Below are positions 28,799-38,950 of a stretch of DNA of 64,000 bases, in pieces (positions within the stretch are counted from its first letter, which is position 1; every line of letters starts with the position of its first letter). This DNA is from JADGRB01 sp963835825 (GTDB lineage Bacteria > Myxococcota_A > Polyangia > Fen-1088): assembly GCA_963835825.1 (NCBI GenBank), contig CAWIGZ010000001.1, forward strand, positions 558,001 to 622,000, in the 5' to 3' direction. The notes below the pieces were generated by a model. It ran no database searches and was not told the origin of the DNA. It worked only from the letters and a program-made list of their open reading frames with translations. The position numbers and the translations under genes are program-made.

Positions 28799-31700
28799 TT
28801 GCGCGTGATACGGCTCCTCTCCGTCTGTTCTCTCGCGGTTTTCGCGGTTGCGTCGTGCGGTGGCGGTGGCGGTGGCACCGAGACCGGGACTGGAGGGGGC
28901 GCGGCCGCCTCGGGCGGCAAAGGTGGCGGCGCAGCAGGCGGAACGAGCGGAACCGGTGGCGCGGCCGGCAAGGGTGGCCTGGCAGGCGCCGCCGGCACGG
29001 GCGGTTCGGCCGGTACGGCAGGTGGAGCTGGCGCGGAAGGCGCTGCGGGCGCCACCGGCGGGGGTGGCGCGAGCACGGACGGTGGGACGCAGACCGACGG
29101 GGCGGTCACGGCCTGTGCGGTGTCGAACGGTGGCTGCGATCCGCTGGTGACCTGCACCATCGGTGCGACCGGCGTGGTCTGCGGCGCCTGCCCGGCGGGA
29201 TACGCAGGGACGGGGGCGACGGCCTGCACCGACATCGACGAGTGCGCGACCAACAACGGCGGCTGCGACGCGCTCACGACCTGCACCAACACGCCGGGCT
29301 CGCGGACCTGCGGCGCCTGCCCGTCGGGATACACGGGGACGGGGGCGACGGCCTGTGTGGACATCAACGAATGCGCGACGAACAACGGTGGCTGCGACCC
29401 GCTCGCCCCCTGCACGAACACGCCCGGGGGGTTCACCTGCGGCAACTGCCCGGCCGGTTACACCGGCGGCGGCTCTTCCGGCTGCGTGGACATCGACGAG
29501 TGCGCGACCAACAACGGCGGCTGCGACCCGCTCACGACCTGCACCAACACGGCAGGGTCGCGGACCTGCAGCGCCTGCCCGTCGGGATACACCGGGACAG
29601 GGGCAGCGGGGTGCGTGGACGTCAACGAATGCGCGACCAACAACGGCGGCTGCGACTCGCTCGCCGCCTGCACGAACACGCCCGGCGGGTTCACCTGCGG
29701 CACCTGCCCGACCGGCTACACCGGCAACGGCTCGACCGGTTGCACCGACGTCAACGAATGCGCGGCGAACAACGGCGGCTGCGATCCGCTCACCGCCTGT
29801 ACCAACACCGCCGGCAGCTTCACCTGCGGCAATTGTCCGGCCGGTTACACCGGCGGCGGCTCCTCCGGCTGCACGGACATCGACGAATGCGCGACCAACA
29901 ACGGCGGCTGCGACCCGCTCACGATCTGCACCAACACGCCCGGGTCACGCACTTGCAGCGCCTGTCCGGCGGGATACACGGGGACCGGCGCGGCCGGCTG
30001 CACCGACATCAACGAGTGCGCGACGAACAACGGCGGCTGCGACCCGCTCACGACCTGCGCCAACACGCCCGGCGGGTTCACCTGCGGCGGTTGCCCGGCC
30101 GGCTACACCGGCAGCGGCGCGACGGGCTGCACCGACGTCGACGAGTGCGCGGCGAACAACGGCGGCTGTGACGGGCTCACCACCTGCATGAACGTGCCCG
30201 GCAGCTTCAGCTGCGGCAACTGTCCCTCTGGCTACGCGGGTAACGGTGCGACCGGCTGCACGGACATCGACGAGTGCGCGACCAACAACGGCGGCTGCGA
30301 CCCGCTCACCGCCTGCACCAACCTGCCCGGTGGTTTCACTTGCGGCGGCTGCCCGATGGGATACGTGGGCGGCGGCGCCACCGGGTGCGTCGACATCGAC
30401 GAGTGCGCGACCAACAACGGCGGCTGCGACCCGCTCACGGTCTGCACCAACACCGTCGGCAGCTTCAGCTGCGGCGCTTGCCCCGCGGGGTACAGCGGGA
30501 CGGGCGCAGCGGGGTGCACGGACATCAACGAGTGCGCGACGAACAACGGCGGCTGCGATGCGCTCACCACCTGCGCCAACACACCGGGGAGCTTCAGCTG
30601 CGGCGCCTGCCCGGCCGGCTACAGCGGCGACGGGATGACGGGCTGCGTGAACATCGACGACTGCGCGTCCCACCCTTGCCTGAACGGCGGCACCTGCACC
30701 GACGGCGTGAATTCGTTCACCTGCGCCTGCGCGTCTGGCTATGGCGGGGCGACCTGCGCCACCAATCTCACCGTCGGCACGGGCGCCGACGGCGCGGTGT
30801 CGCTCACCTCGGGGACGACGAACCTCAGCACCACCAATGTGGCGGCCGGCCGTGCCTGCGCCGACGGCGGGGACGCTGTCTCCTACTCGGTCACTGCGCT
30901 CACCAGCACCACGGCCACGCTGGTGGTCAGCCCCTCGACCGGTTGCCTGGCGGCCAACGACGAGGTGCTGCTCATCAATCTGCAAGGGACGGCGACCGCA
31001 AACGGCAACGTCGGAAACTATGAGACGCTGCACGTTCTCTCGGTGACCGGATCGACTGTCACGTTCACCAGCGCCAAGAGCAACAATTACGGCAGCGGCG
31101 CCGCGGACGACGCCAACCTGGGCACGGCGGCCACCAACCAGCGCGTCGTGCTGGTGCGCGTGCCGAACTTCTCTTCGGTCAATATCGGCGCCGGCGCGGC
31201 GTTGACCGTGAACGCCTGGGACGGAACGAAGGGGGGCGTCCTCTACCTGCGCGCCTCGGGCGCCGTCACCATCGCCGGATCGCTCACGCTCGATGGTCTC
31301 GGCTATCGCGGCGGAGCGCGCCCCACGAACACCTTCTCGGCCGGCGTCCAGGGTGAGTCGTACGGTGGCCTCGGGTCCTTCTTGCAGGCGGCGCTCCTGG
31401 GTGGGGGCGGTGGTGGCCTCGGCGACGCCTGCGCGACCGAGGGCGTGGGCGGCGGCGGCGCTGGTTATGGGACGGTCGGGTCGAACGGATTGGGCATCAA
31501 CCCGACCGCCACCGGCTGTACGGGGCGGGGGGCGGCGGTGTACGGCAACGCGACGCTGACCAAGCTGTTCTTCGGTTCGGGCGGCGGATCGGGCGGGAAT
31601 GACAACGTCCTCACCGACAATCCGCAGGGTGGACTCGGCGGTGGGGGGGGCGGCATCCTGGTGCTCAAGGCCTCCAGCATCACGGTGACGGGCAACCTCT

Positions 31701-31994
31701 CGTCGCGCGGCACCGTCGGTCAGGGCGACGCCGCTGCCGGCTGCTTCGGGAGCTCCACCACCAACTGCTGGGACTACTCGGGCCCGGGCGGCGGTGGGGC
31801 GGGTGGCTCGAATCTACCTTTCGGGGGGGCAGCTCGCCGTCGGGACCTCGCTGGTCACCGCGGTGGCGGGCGGCGGGGGCTTGGGGGGCTCGTCCAACGG
31901 AGGCGCCGGCGGCGTCGGTCGCATCGCGCTCCGGTACGCCACCTCGATCACCGGCGTCAGCACCCCGGCGGGCGACGTGGCAGTCGGGCAGTAG
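28799..31994 (+). CDS. EGF-repeat surface lipoprotein (one frameshift)
   Basis: The start is TTG 28799: AGGAGG lies six bases upstream and the frame gives a lipoprotein signal with lipobox AVASC (Cys20). A Gly-rich linker is followed by thirteen EGF-like units, eleven of exactly 43 residues beginning D(I/V)(D/N)ECA(T/A)NNGGCD, the calcium-binding EGF form, and a last classical one (CLNGGTC). A C-terminal domain of about 400 residues is Gly-rich and beta-helical in look (VLYLRASGAVTIAG). At GGGG 31796-31799 one extra base breaks the frame; without it the end is RIYLSGGQLAVG and a stop at 31994, giving 1064 residues. It is likely a calcium-stiffened adhesin-like stalk. Confidence 0.8.
29231..30649 (+). 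repeat. 129-base tandem coding repeat, eleven copies
   Basis: Eleven head-to-tail copies of a 129-base unit fill exactly 1419 bases, each encoding one EGF-like unit. Copies differ mostly at two or three positions and alternate between an SRTC/SAC type and a GFTC/GNC type, which suggests that duplication also copied pairs. Recombination could change the copy number. Confidence 0.9.
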
Positions 31995-32130
31995 ACGAGG
32001 CTCCGCCGTGATCCGTTCGCACCCATGCGGCGAGGTGACCTTGCCTGCCTGGGTCGGGCGGATCGCGGGAGCAACCGCCGGTTCGAAGGTCGCGCAGGGC
32101 GTTCGGTACGTGCCTTGCAAATGTCAGGCT

Positions 32131-32160
32131 AGGTCAAGTCAAGTCAGGTCAGGTCAGGTG
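32131..32160. repeat. Five-base tandem repeat
   Basis: Six copies of AGGTC/AAGTC in a row, in the 283-base gap after the EGF lipoprotein. Nothing else in that gap is recognisable. Confidence 0.6.
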
Positions 32161-32277
32161 AGTCGGTCGAGTCATCGGCGCTAAACGCCGGAGCGGCAAT
32201 GCCCACTTCTCTGGGAGGGTCAGCGATTCGGGTTGGTGGCACGACCGTGTCGTCGGGTGCGTCGAGGAGGAGTCACT

Positions 32278-32532
32278 ATGTCGGAAGTCGTCAAAATCGA
32301 TGTCGTCAGGGGGATCGTCCAAAGATGCGAGGAAACGGGTGGCGGAGGAGCTCAAGGGAACGTCGGAGCACGAACCAGGCGTCTGGCACAAAGAATTTGG
32401 GAAGCGTTTGCCCGACACCGACTGACGACGTCGAAGGTTGCTCTTCCTTCCTGGGAGGCAATCGACGAAGAGCAGCGAGCGGACATGCTCTCCCTCGCGG
32501 CCGAGGCGTTGGGATTGATGAAGACGAGCTGA
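32278..32532 (+). CDS. Small hypothetical protein
   Basis: 84 residues with a strong GAGGAG site seven bases before the ATG. It is helical and charged, with EVVKIDVVRGIVQRCEE at the N-terminus and EEQRADMLSLAAEALGLMK at the end. No family is recognised. It is soluble by appearance and is followed 100 bases later by a small membrane protein on the same strand. Confidence 0.5.
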   Translation: MSEVVKIDVVRGIVQRCEETGGGGAQGNVGARTRRLAQRIWEAFARHRLTTSKVALPSWEAIDEEQRADMLSLAAEALGLMKTS

Positions 32533-32632
32533 CGGCCGCTCTTGGCCCTGCTCCGGCTGCGGCAGTCGTTGGCTCTCGCAAACCAAACGAAGTGTCGATT
32601 GAAGGGCGCGGGGGGAATAATGGAGACGGGAC

Positions 32633-32890
32633 ATGAGACCAAGGGCAACGAGCCGCGAGTGGGCTAGCTATTACGAGCGGGCGGATCGAGCGCGCAGGCA
32701 ATTTGGCGACCCCTTCCCTCGTCTGATCGAACGTCGGGCCCGTCGGGAGCGGCGCTTTCGAGTCGTCGTCCTCCTCTTCACGCTGGGCACAGGCGCAGCT
32801 CTGCTGTTTCTGTTGCTTTGGCTCGCCGGCAACGGTGGCTCTCAGTCATTCTTCGACGAGGTGCTTGGACAGACCTCCGCGGGTGGCTGA
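32633..32890 (+). CDS. Small single-helix membrane protein
   Basis: 85 residues: an N-terminal basic, soluble part (about 40 residues, rich in Arg), then one membrane helix VVVLLFTLGTGAALLFLLLWLA, then a short polar tail. A GGAGACGGG stretch precedes the ATG. By the positive-inside rule the N-terminus faces the cytoplasm. I know no family for it. Confidence 0.5.
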   Translation: MRPRATSREWASYYERADRARRQFGDPFPRLIERRARRERRFRVVVLLFTLGTGAALLFLLLWLAGNGGSQSFFDEVLGQTSAGG

Positions 32891-33129
32891 GCCCACCTGG
32901 CTGGCCCTTGCAACGTTGGTCGGGTGTTGCACGTGGTGGCGCGATTCGGTTTCAAAACTCCAGCTCGTTCGTTGCGAAGAGTTTCGAAACCCTGCTCCGC
33001 ATAACGGTGAGTGCCCAGGGCGAGCGAACCCCGTCGTTCTTGTGCCGGCGAGAGGTTCGTGAAACAGTGAGAAACCTGGGGGACGGGGTTGACGACCTCC
33101 GTGAGCTCTAGTCGGAGGAACGTGGAACG

Positions 33130-33699
33130 ATGGCGTTGCGCGGAAGGGCGAGACGGAACGGACAACGTGGGGTGGCGCCGTGTCCGGGACGCGAGGCGGA
33201 GCGGGTCTTCTACGTTGATGTCGACGCCGATCTGGCGCTGATGTACTTCGACCCCATGGGCCGCGCCACCGACGGGCTTCGAGATGGCCGCGCGGCGGGG
33301 ACGGACCTCGTCCAAAGCCAACCTGGCGATCGCGAGGAGGGGCCTCAATCGAACGGTGAGCGCGAGCAACGCGCATCATGTCGCATAGCGCTGGGGGTCG
33401 AGGTCGACGTCGAATGCGGAGAGGACGCGCACACCGCTCTCGTCGCAAACATCAGCGCCGGAGGCGTCTTCGTGGCAACCGAGCGCCTCCGGAAGGTTGG
33501 CGACCGGGTCAAACTGCGCTTTCGGCTTCCCAAATACAGGCGGCCGCTGGCGGTCGACGCCGAGGTCCGGTGGACGCGGGGAGACAACGACGGGAGCGGA
33601 CGCAGGAGCGGCGCTGGAATGGGCCTTCAGTTTGTGGCGCTGCCCGCCCGAGCGGCGGCGTCGGTCAATCGGTTTCTGGAAGCGCGCACGGTTTCCTGA
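33130..33699 (+). CDS. PilZ-domain protein
   Basis: 189 residues. The C-terminal about 105 residues are a PilZ-type beta barrel: QRASCRIALGVEVDVECG, then LVANISAGGVFVATER (the N-x-S-x-G-G motif), KLRFRLP, and AEVRW. The RxxxR part of the usual c-di-GMP site appears only as Gln-Arg-Ala-Ser-Cys-Arg, so ligand binding is uncertain. The N-terminal 80 residues are unassigned and polar. A GGAGGA site stands about ten bases before the ATG. PilZ proteins of this form are numerous in Myxococcota and act in motility and polysaccharide control. Confidence 0.75.
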   Translation: MALRGRARRNGQRGVAPCPGREAERVFYVDVDADLALMYFDPMGRATDGLRDGRAAGTDLVQSQPGDREEGPQSNGEREQRASCRIALGVEVDVECGEDAHTALVANISAGGVFVATERLRKVGDRVKLRFRLPKYRRPLAVDAEVRWTRGDNDGSGRRSGAGMGLQFVALPARAAASVNRFLEARTVS

Positions 33700-33840
33700 C
33701 GGGGCTGGGTGAGCCGTCCAGCTTGGCCGCCGACCTTGCACGGATCGGATCTTCACGCGCGCGGCTACGCAGGGGAAAGGACCGCTCTCGTTGGTCCTCT
33801 CCGCCCAAAGGCTGTGGTACCGTCAGGCGAAGAGGCGAGA

Positions 33841-35301
33841 ATGCGGGCAGTCGCGGCGACAGCGCTGAGTGTGATGCTTCTCTCGACGGCGGTCCCGTCG
33901 GCGGAGGCGGCGCCGACCTGCGGCGCCAGCCTGAAGTACTACGGCGGGCCGATCCTGCAGAACGTCAAAATCTACGGCGTCATGTGGAGCGCCAACGTCA
34001 CCACGGGCGTCGCCACCACGATGCCGGCGTTCTACCAGGCGATCGTGCAGAGCCCCTACCTCGACTGGCTCTCCGAGTACGACACCGTCGGGGTCAACGG
34101 TCAGGACGGGCAGCCTGGATCGAATCAGGGGATCTCGCGCGGCACGTACGGCGGGACGTTCACCCTCACCCCCAGCGTCTGCGCGGGAACGACCGCCTGC
34201 ACCGTGACCGACGCGCAGATTCAGCAGGAGCTGACCAGCCAGATCGCCGCCGGTCACCTGCCGGCGCCGACCGTCGGGTGCGACGGTCAGAACGATACGA
34301 TCTACCTGATTCACTTTCCGGCCAACGTCACCGAGACCACCGCGGACGGTTCGAAGAGCTGCCAGGTCTTCTGTTACTACCAAGGTGGCGCAACGATCGG
34401 CGGAAAGACCCTGTTGTACGCCGTGCTGCCCGACGTCACTTCCGGGGCATGCGCTGGCGGATGCGGAAATGCGACGCAGCCGATCGACAACCAGACCGCC
34501 TGGGGCGGCTACGCGCTGCTCGATGCGATCACGGATCCCGAAATCGGATTGGCGACTGGCTCCGGCGTCGGTCGGCCGCTCGGCTGGTACGCCGACGCGT
34601 GCGGCGGGATCGCGGACGTCTGTCTGGGCCAGCAGGCGACGATCACGACCGGCACGATGACCTGGACGGTGGCCCTCGGGTGGAGCCGCGCGGCCAGCGC
34701 TTGCGTCGTCTCGCGCACGACCCTCCCGCCGATCTGCGCCGGCCCCGGCACACCGACCGGGTGCCGCGCCTGCACCTGCGCCGACGATCACCAGGGCGCG
34801 GTGGGCCAGGTCGGCTGCGCCGGCGCGACAGCCGTCTGCGACACGGGCACGCAGATGTGCGTGGCAGGCGCGCCCGATGGCGGCGCTGGCGCGGGTGGTC
34901 ATGGGGGCGCGGGCGGGGCGGGCGCAGGCGGCAACAGCGGCGGCGCGGGCGGCGGAGGGGCGGCGGGCGGCAACAGCGGCGCCGCGGGCGGCGGCGGTGC
35001 CGCGGGCGGCGCGTCCGGTTCGGGCGCGGCGGGCGCGACGGGGCACGCCACCGGGACCGAGGGCGGCGCCTGCTATGGCAACGGCACGTGCAACGCCGGA
35101 TTGATCTGCCTGTCTCAGCTCTGCGTGATGCCGCCCGACGCCGGCACCAGCAGTGGGAAGAGCGGCGGCGGCTGTGGTTGCGCCGTCGCGCCGACCGCGC
35201 GCGGTCTGGCCGCGCTGCCGCTGCTGATCCTCATCCTTCTCGCCGGCCGCCGCCGCCCGTTGACGCGCTGGCCGATCAGAGCGAATCGAGATAGGCGATG
35301 A
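33841..35301 (+). CDS. Secreted protein with MYXO-CTERM-like sorting tail
   Basis: 486 residues with a cleavable signal (MRAVAATALSVMLLST, cleaved after AEA). Residues 24-310 form a domain beginning LKYYGGPILQNVKIYGVMW, with AFYQAIVQSPYLDWLSEYDT and AITDPEIGLATG. It looks like the secreted EXORDIUM/PHI-1-related family; relatives I recall carry a His-Glu pair before the TDPE segment, absent here (GGYALLDAITDPEIG). A Cys pair region and a Gly/Ala linker follow. The end is CGCAVAP, a hydrophobic helix (LAALPLLILILLAG) and RRR, the MYXO-CTERM layout. Fourteen more residues follow and overlap the convergent gene by 26 bases. Confidence 0.75.
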   Translation: MRAVAATALSVMLLSTAVPSAEAAPTCGASLKYYGGPILQNVKIYGVMWSANVTTGVATTMPAFYQAIVQSPYLDWLSEYDTVGVNGQDGQPGSNQGISRGTYGGTFTLTPSVCAGTTACTVTDAQIQQELTSQIAAGHLPAPTVGCDGQNDTIYLIHFPANVTETTADGSKSCQVFCYYQGGATIGGKTLLYAVLPDVTSGACAGGCGNATQPIDNQTAWGGYALLDAITDPEIGLATGSGVGRPLGWYADACGGIADVCLGQQATITTGTMTWTVALGWSRAASACVVSRTTLPPICAGPGTPTGCRACTCADDHQGAVGQVGCAGATAVCDTGTQMCVAGAPDGGAGAGGHGGAGGAGAGGNSGGAGGGGAAGGNSGAAGGGGAAGGASGSGAAGATGHATGTEGGACYGNGTCNAGLICLSQLCVMPPDAGTSSGKSGGGCGCAVAPTARGLAALPLLILILLAGRRRPLTRWPIRANRDRR

Positions 35302-37243
35302 GGTCGGAGAGCTGCTCTGGGGTGAGCGTGGACGTGACGCCGTGCAGGTCGCCGCCGCCGCATGAGCCGAAGCGATCGGCCAGCGTCGCGGCGCAGCCGT
35401 CGTGCAGGTAAGGGGCGGTGTAGGCCAGCCCGACGAGCGACGGGACCTTGAACGTTCCGCCGGTTCCGACGTCCAGGTTGCTCCTGTCGGTCGTCAACTG
35501 GGGCCCGCTGTGACAGAGCGCGCAGCCGTGCAGGCTGTCGGTGAACAACGACTGGCCGCGCGCGACAGCCTCGGGATCGCTGACCACGCCGGGCAGACGC
35601 GGGATGGCGTTCATCCACGACTGGGCGGCGGCGACCTGGTCCGGCAACAAAGACGGGCCACCCATGCGCTGGTTGTAGACGGTGGTCACGAGATCGCCGA
35701 ACGACGCGAGCCCGCCGTCCCAGTGGTAGGGCGCCCGTCCGCTGATACCGCCGGCGACCGTCATCGTGCGGCGGGGGCCTTCGGTGTCGAAGTTCCAGGT
35801 GCGCCCGTCCTCCTGCCCTTCCATGTGGCACGAGGCGCAAGCGATCCCGTCGCCGGTGTTGGAGTGGAAGATCTCGTGACCGAGGTCGGCGCGGCTGACG
35901 TCAGAGAGCGAGATGACCACGCCGGCCTCCGGGACCTGGATGGTCGCCGGCTCGCGGGTCTGGACGACGATCCGGTTCGCACCGTCGAAGCCGACCGCCT
36001 CGGCTTCGCCCATCGGCTGAGGACACGGCCGTGGGGGGACCGGCTGAAACTGGCAGCCGGGGTCGAGCATCGTGCGGACCGCGTTCGGCCCGTGGACTCC
36101 GTCGGGACAACAGGTGAGGTGGCTGTGGTCGGTGAGGTCCGAGTAGTTCGAGACGAACAGCGACTGGACGACCGCGTTGTGGGCGTTGCCCGCGGCCACC
36201 ACCGCCACCGTGCTGCCGTCGCTGGAGATCGCGAAGTCGACCGGAAGCACCATCCCTGGGATGGGCGGCGTCGTGGGCGATGACGTGCCCGGCGTGATCG
36301 GCGTCAGCGCGGGATGGATCAGGGCCGCGCAGGGATTGCTCGATCCGTAACCACTCGAGCCCCCGCTGGCCCCTCCGACCCCGGGGATCCCCTTGTCGCC
36401 GACCGTCACCGTGCCGGTGGTGCCGCGCTGGTGCAGAAGGATCGCGCCGCCGCCCGGTTGCGCGCGCATTCGCCAGGCCGCCGAAGGCGTGAACGTGTCA
36501 CCGAGCCGTGCCGAGGGGTCGCCGTAGGCCGGGGGAACGACCGTCGCGGTGATCTCACCGCTGCCGTCGATGACCAGGACCTGGGCCGACCGAAACTGGC
36601 TCACCAGCAGCGTGTCGCCGTCGACCACGACGTCCCGCAGGTCGCGCGGCAGCTGCAGCGTCCGCGTGGCGTCCCCGCCCGCCGCCGGGAACGAGACCAG
36701 CTCGCCCCCCATGCAGGCCACGTGCACGAGATCGGTCGCCGGATCGTAAGCCACCCCGCGCGGGATCGGGCAGGCGGCCCGGCGCGCCAGGACCGTCCCC
36801 GCCACGGGATCGATCGTGACCAGCGCGCCCCCGCGGCGAAGGATGACGTGAACGTGCCCGGCGGCGTCGGCGACCAATCGGCCCGGCTCGTCGTGCGGCA
36901 GCAACGGGATGTTCGCCGTCAGCGCGTGGTTCGTGAGATTGACGACGGCGATCGTGTCGCGATCGGGATCGGCGGCCACCGCGGTGACGCCGTCCGGAAG
37001 GATCACCAGAGTTCCCCCGCTGATGGCCGGCGGCGGATCGGCGACGGAGGCATTGGTGTCGAAGATCAGTGGGTTGAGCGACACGTTTCCGAAGGCGCCC
37101 CCGTCGGCGCCGACCGGCGGGCCCGACGGCCCCTCTCCGGGAGTGGGGGTGGTGCGCGCGCAGGACGCGGCCGCCAGGCCGAGGACCAGGGCCGCGATCA
37201 GGCGGCGAACTTCAGGAGGCGAAGCGAAGGTCGTGGTGGCCAT
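35276..37243 (-). CDS. Di-heme cytochrome with propeller domain
   Basis: 655 residues with a lipoprotein signal ending AAASC at Cys29. Residues about 60-400 are a propeller-like domain (VAADPDRDTIAVVNL, LVADAAGHVHVIL, GVAYDPATDLVHVACMGG). The C-terminal 220 residues carry two c-type heme motifs, CASCH and CALCH, and cytochrome-c-peroxidase-like spacing with GRAPYHWDG between them and VPSLVGLAYTAPYLHDG after them. Likely a periplasmic or surface electron-transfer protein of the MauG/di-heme peroxidase superfamily. Its partner is unknown. Confidence 0.82.
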   Translation of the reverse strand: MATTTFASPPEVRRLIAALVLGLAAASCARTTPTPGEGPSGPPVGADGGAFGNVSLNPLIFDTNASVADPPPAISGGTLVILPDGVTAVAADPDRDTIAVVNLTNHALTANIPLLPHDEPGRLVADAAGHVHVILRRGGALVTIDPVAGTVLARRAACPIPRGVAYDPATDLVHVACMGGELVSFPAAGGDATRTLQLPRDLRDVVVDGDTLLVSQFRSAQVLVIDGSGEITATVVPPAYGDPSARLGDTFTPSAAWRMRAQPGGGAILLHQRGTTGTVTVGDKGIPGVGGASGGSSGYGSSNPCAALIHPALTPITPGTSSPTTPPIPGMVLPVDFAISSDGSTVAVVAAGNAHNAVVQSLFVSNYSDLTDHSHLTCCPDGVHGPNAVRTMLDPGCQFQPVPPRPCPQPMGEAEAVGFDGANRIVVQTREPATIQVPEAGVVISLSDVSRADLGHEIFHSNTGDGIACASCHMEGQEDGRTWNFDTEGPRRTMTVAGGISGRAPYHWDGGLASFGDLVTTVYNQRMGGPSLLPDQVAAAQSWMNAIPRLPGVVSDPEAVARGQSLFTDSLHGCALCHSGPQLTTDRSNLDVGTGGTFKVPSLVGLAYTAPYLHDGCAATLADRFGSCGGGDLHGVTSTLTPEQLSDLIAYLDSL

Positions 37244-37496
37244 GGGGAAGCTCCTTGCAAGGAACGTAGCGTCGGCTTCTCAGTGTCGCCGGGGGGGGAA
37301 ACCTGGTCATCTCTTTGCCAATCCGTGGGACTTCCGGTGCTGTCTTCGTCGTTGCTCGTACGGCGGACGATCGTTGATGTTCGAAGGAACGTTGCGGCAT
37401 CGCCCATGTGCTGGTGTCCGGCGGCGAGGATATCCGTCACGAAGAATGCTCCGGATTCCACGCCCGCCTGACGACGAGGCGAACGGCGATGCTCGA

Positions 37497-38729
37497 CTAC
37501 CGCTCGCTTCGGCGGCCGAGCGCCACCAGGCGGGCTCCCAGCGCGAAGAGACCGACGCCCGCCACACCGAACGCCGCTTCGGTGAAGAGCATGACGCGAG
37601 GCCCCCAGCGTTGGGCGGCCACCCCCAGCAACAGCCCGAGCCACCAGAGCGGAAAGTTGGAGAGGGAGGCGAAGACGTTGTATTTGGTCGCCGCCGATCC
37701 TGCGCCCATGGCGTCGAGCACCAGCGCCGTGAAGGCCGCGTAGGCCAGGCCCACGGTGAAGGCGTAGCTCAGGTTCCAGCCGACGTACATGCTCACGGTC
37801 GCCGGGCAGGCGCCCATGGCGGCCGCGACGGCGGCCAGCGCCAGGCCGATGCCGGCGTAGGCGGTCCGCGGACGGACGCGCTGGCAAAGATAGCCGCCCA
37901 GGAAACAGCCCGCCGCGGTCACCAGGCCGGAGATGAAACCCTGCACCAGCGCGACCTCGGCCGCCCCCGCGCCCCACGCCGCCGCGACCTTCGCCTGGGT
38001 GAGCGGACCTTGCGCGGCGCCCGTGGCGATGGGCAGCACACAGAGCATGGCAGCCAGCAGGCCCCCCTTGGTCTTGAGCATCGCCACCAGATCGCGGGCC
38101 ACCCGCCTGGTGGCGCCGAGCGCGCCAGCGACATCGGCCTCCGCGCGCCTGGTGGCGGCCACGGGAACGAAGCGCAGGGCCAGACAGCAGAGCAGGAACA
38201 GGGCGCCGATGGTGGCGCCCGACATCCACGGCTCGGGGAGGCGCGTGGCGAGCCACAGCCCGAGGCCGCCGCCGATCCCCGCGCCCCCGAGGTTGCCGGC
38301 CTGGAACCAGCCGCTCACGCGTCCGATCTGCTCGGCGGGCGTCGCGCGGGCGATCATCGCCTCCACGCTCATGCCGACGACCGAGTTGACGAGGCTCGCC
38401 ACCGCGATCACCGCGAGGAGGAGCGTGAGGGTGCCGGGTCCGAGGGGAATGGCCGCCATCGCCACCACGCCGATCGCCGACAGGGCCGTCGACATGACGT
38501 ACCACCGGCGCGGCGACAGCGTGACGTCGACGACCGGCGCCCAGAGCCACTTGAGCCACTGGGTGAAGAGCTGCGCGCCGTTGAGGAGCGCGCCCTCCGC
38601 GATCGAGAGCCCGCGCTGGGTGGCAAGGAACGTCAGCGCGACGCCCACGAACCCACCGAGGGCGCCGAAGGGCAGGTAGAGGACCGTCCAGACGAAAGGA
38701 TGAGGCGCGCGCGACGCGGCCGGAGGCAT
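37497..38729 (-). CDS. MFS transporter, AmpG/PAT-like
   Basis: 410 residues with about twelve hydrophobic helices. The first loop segment (LFTQWLKWLWAPVVD) resembles the AmpG/acetyl-CoA transporter family, in which helix 2 ends with a FLWAPLLD-type stretch. No substrate motif decides between muropeptide and other solutes. An in-frame ATG at 38729 starts close to the first helix. It is separate from the SYLF gene, which is divergent at 38951. Confidence 0.75.
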   Translation of the reverse strand: MPPAASRAPHPFVWTVLYLPFGALGGFVGVALTFLATQRGLSIAEGALLNGAQLFTQWLKWLWAPVVDVTLSPRRWYVMSTALSAIGVVAMAAIPLGPGTLTLLLAVIAVASLVNSVVGMSVEAMIARATPAEQIGRVSGWFQAGNLGGAGIGGGLGLWLATRLPEPWMSGATIGALFLLCCLALRFVPVAATRRAEADVAGALGATRRVARDLVAMLKTKGGLLAAMLCVLPIATGAAQGPLTQAKVAAAWGAGAAEVALVQGFISGLVTAAGCFLGGYLCQRVRPRTAYAGIGLALAAVAAAMGACPATVSMYVGWNLSYAFTVGLAYAAFTALVLDAMGAGSAATKYNVFASLSNFPLWWLGLLLGVAAQRWGPRVMLFTEAAFGVAGVGLFALGARLVALGRRSER

Positions 38730-38950
38730 GCGGCGTACGTCATCATCGTCTGTTCCGTCCGGCGGCGCGACCAGTTTCGGCTCTTGCCGGCCGGTGCGCT
38801 GCGGCCCGGCGTGGTGGGGGAACCGGCAACCGGGCCCTCTGGCGGCGCGGCAGCCTCGTGCCCAACATCAGTTTCAAAGGCCCGGTCCGAGTCGGGGCCG
38901 GGGTCGTCGGGCGGAGATTCGATACTTCGGGCGGGAAGGAAGGTGAATCG

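Noticed and set aside
29231..30649. CRISPR-like array
   Set aside because: The repeats are coding EGF units without spacers.
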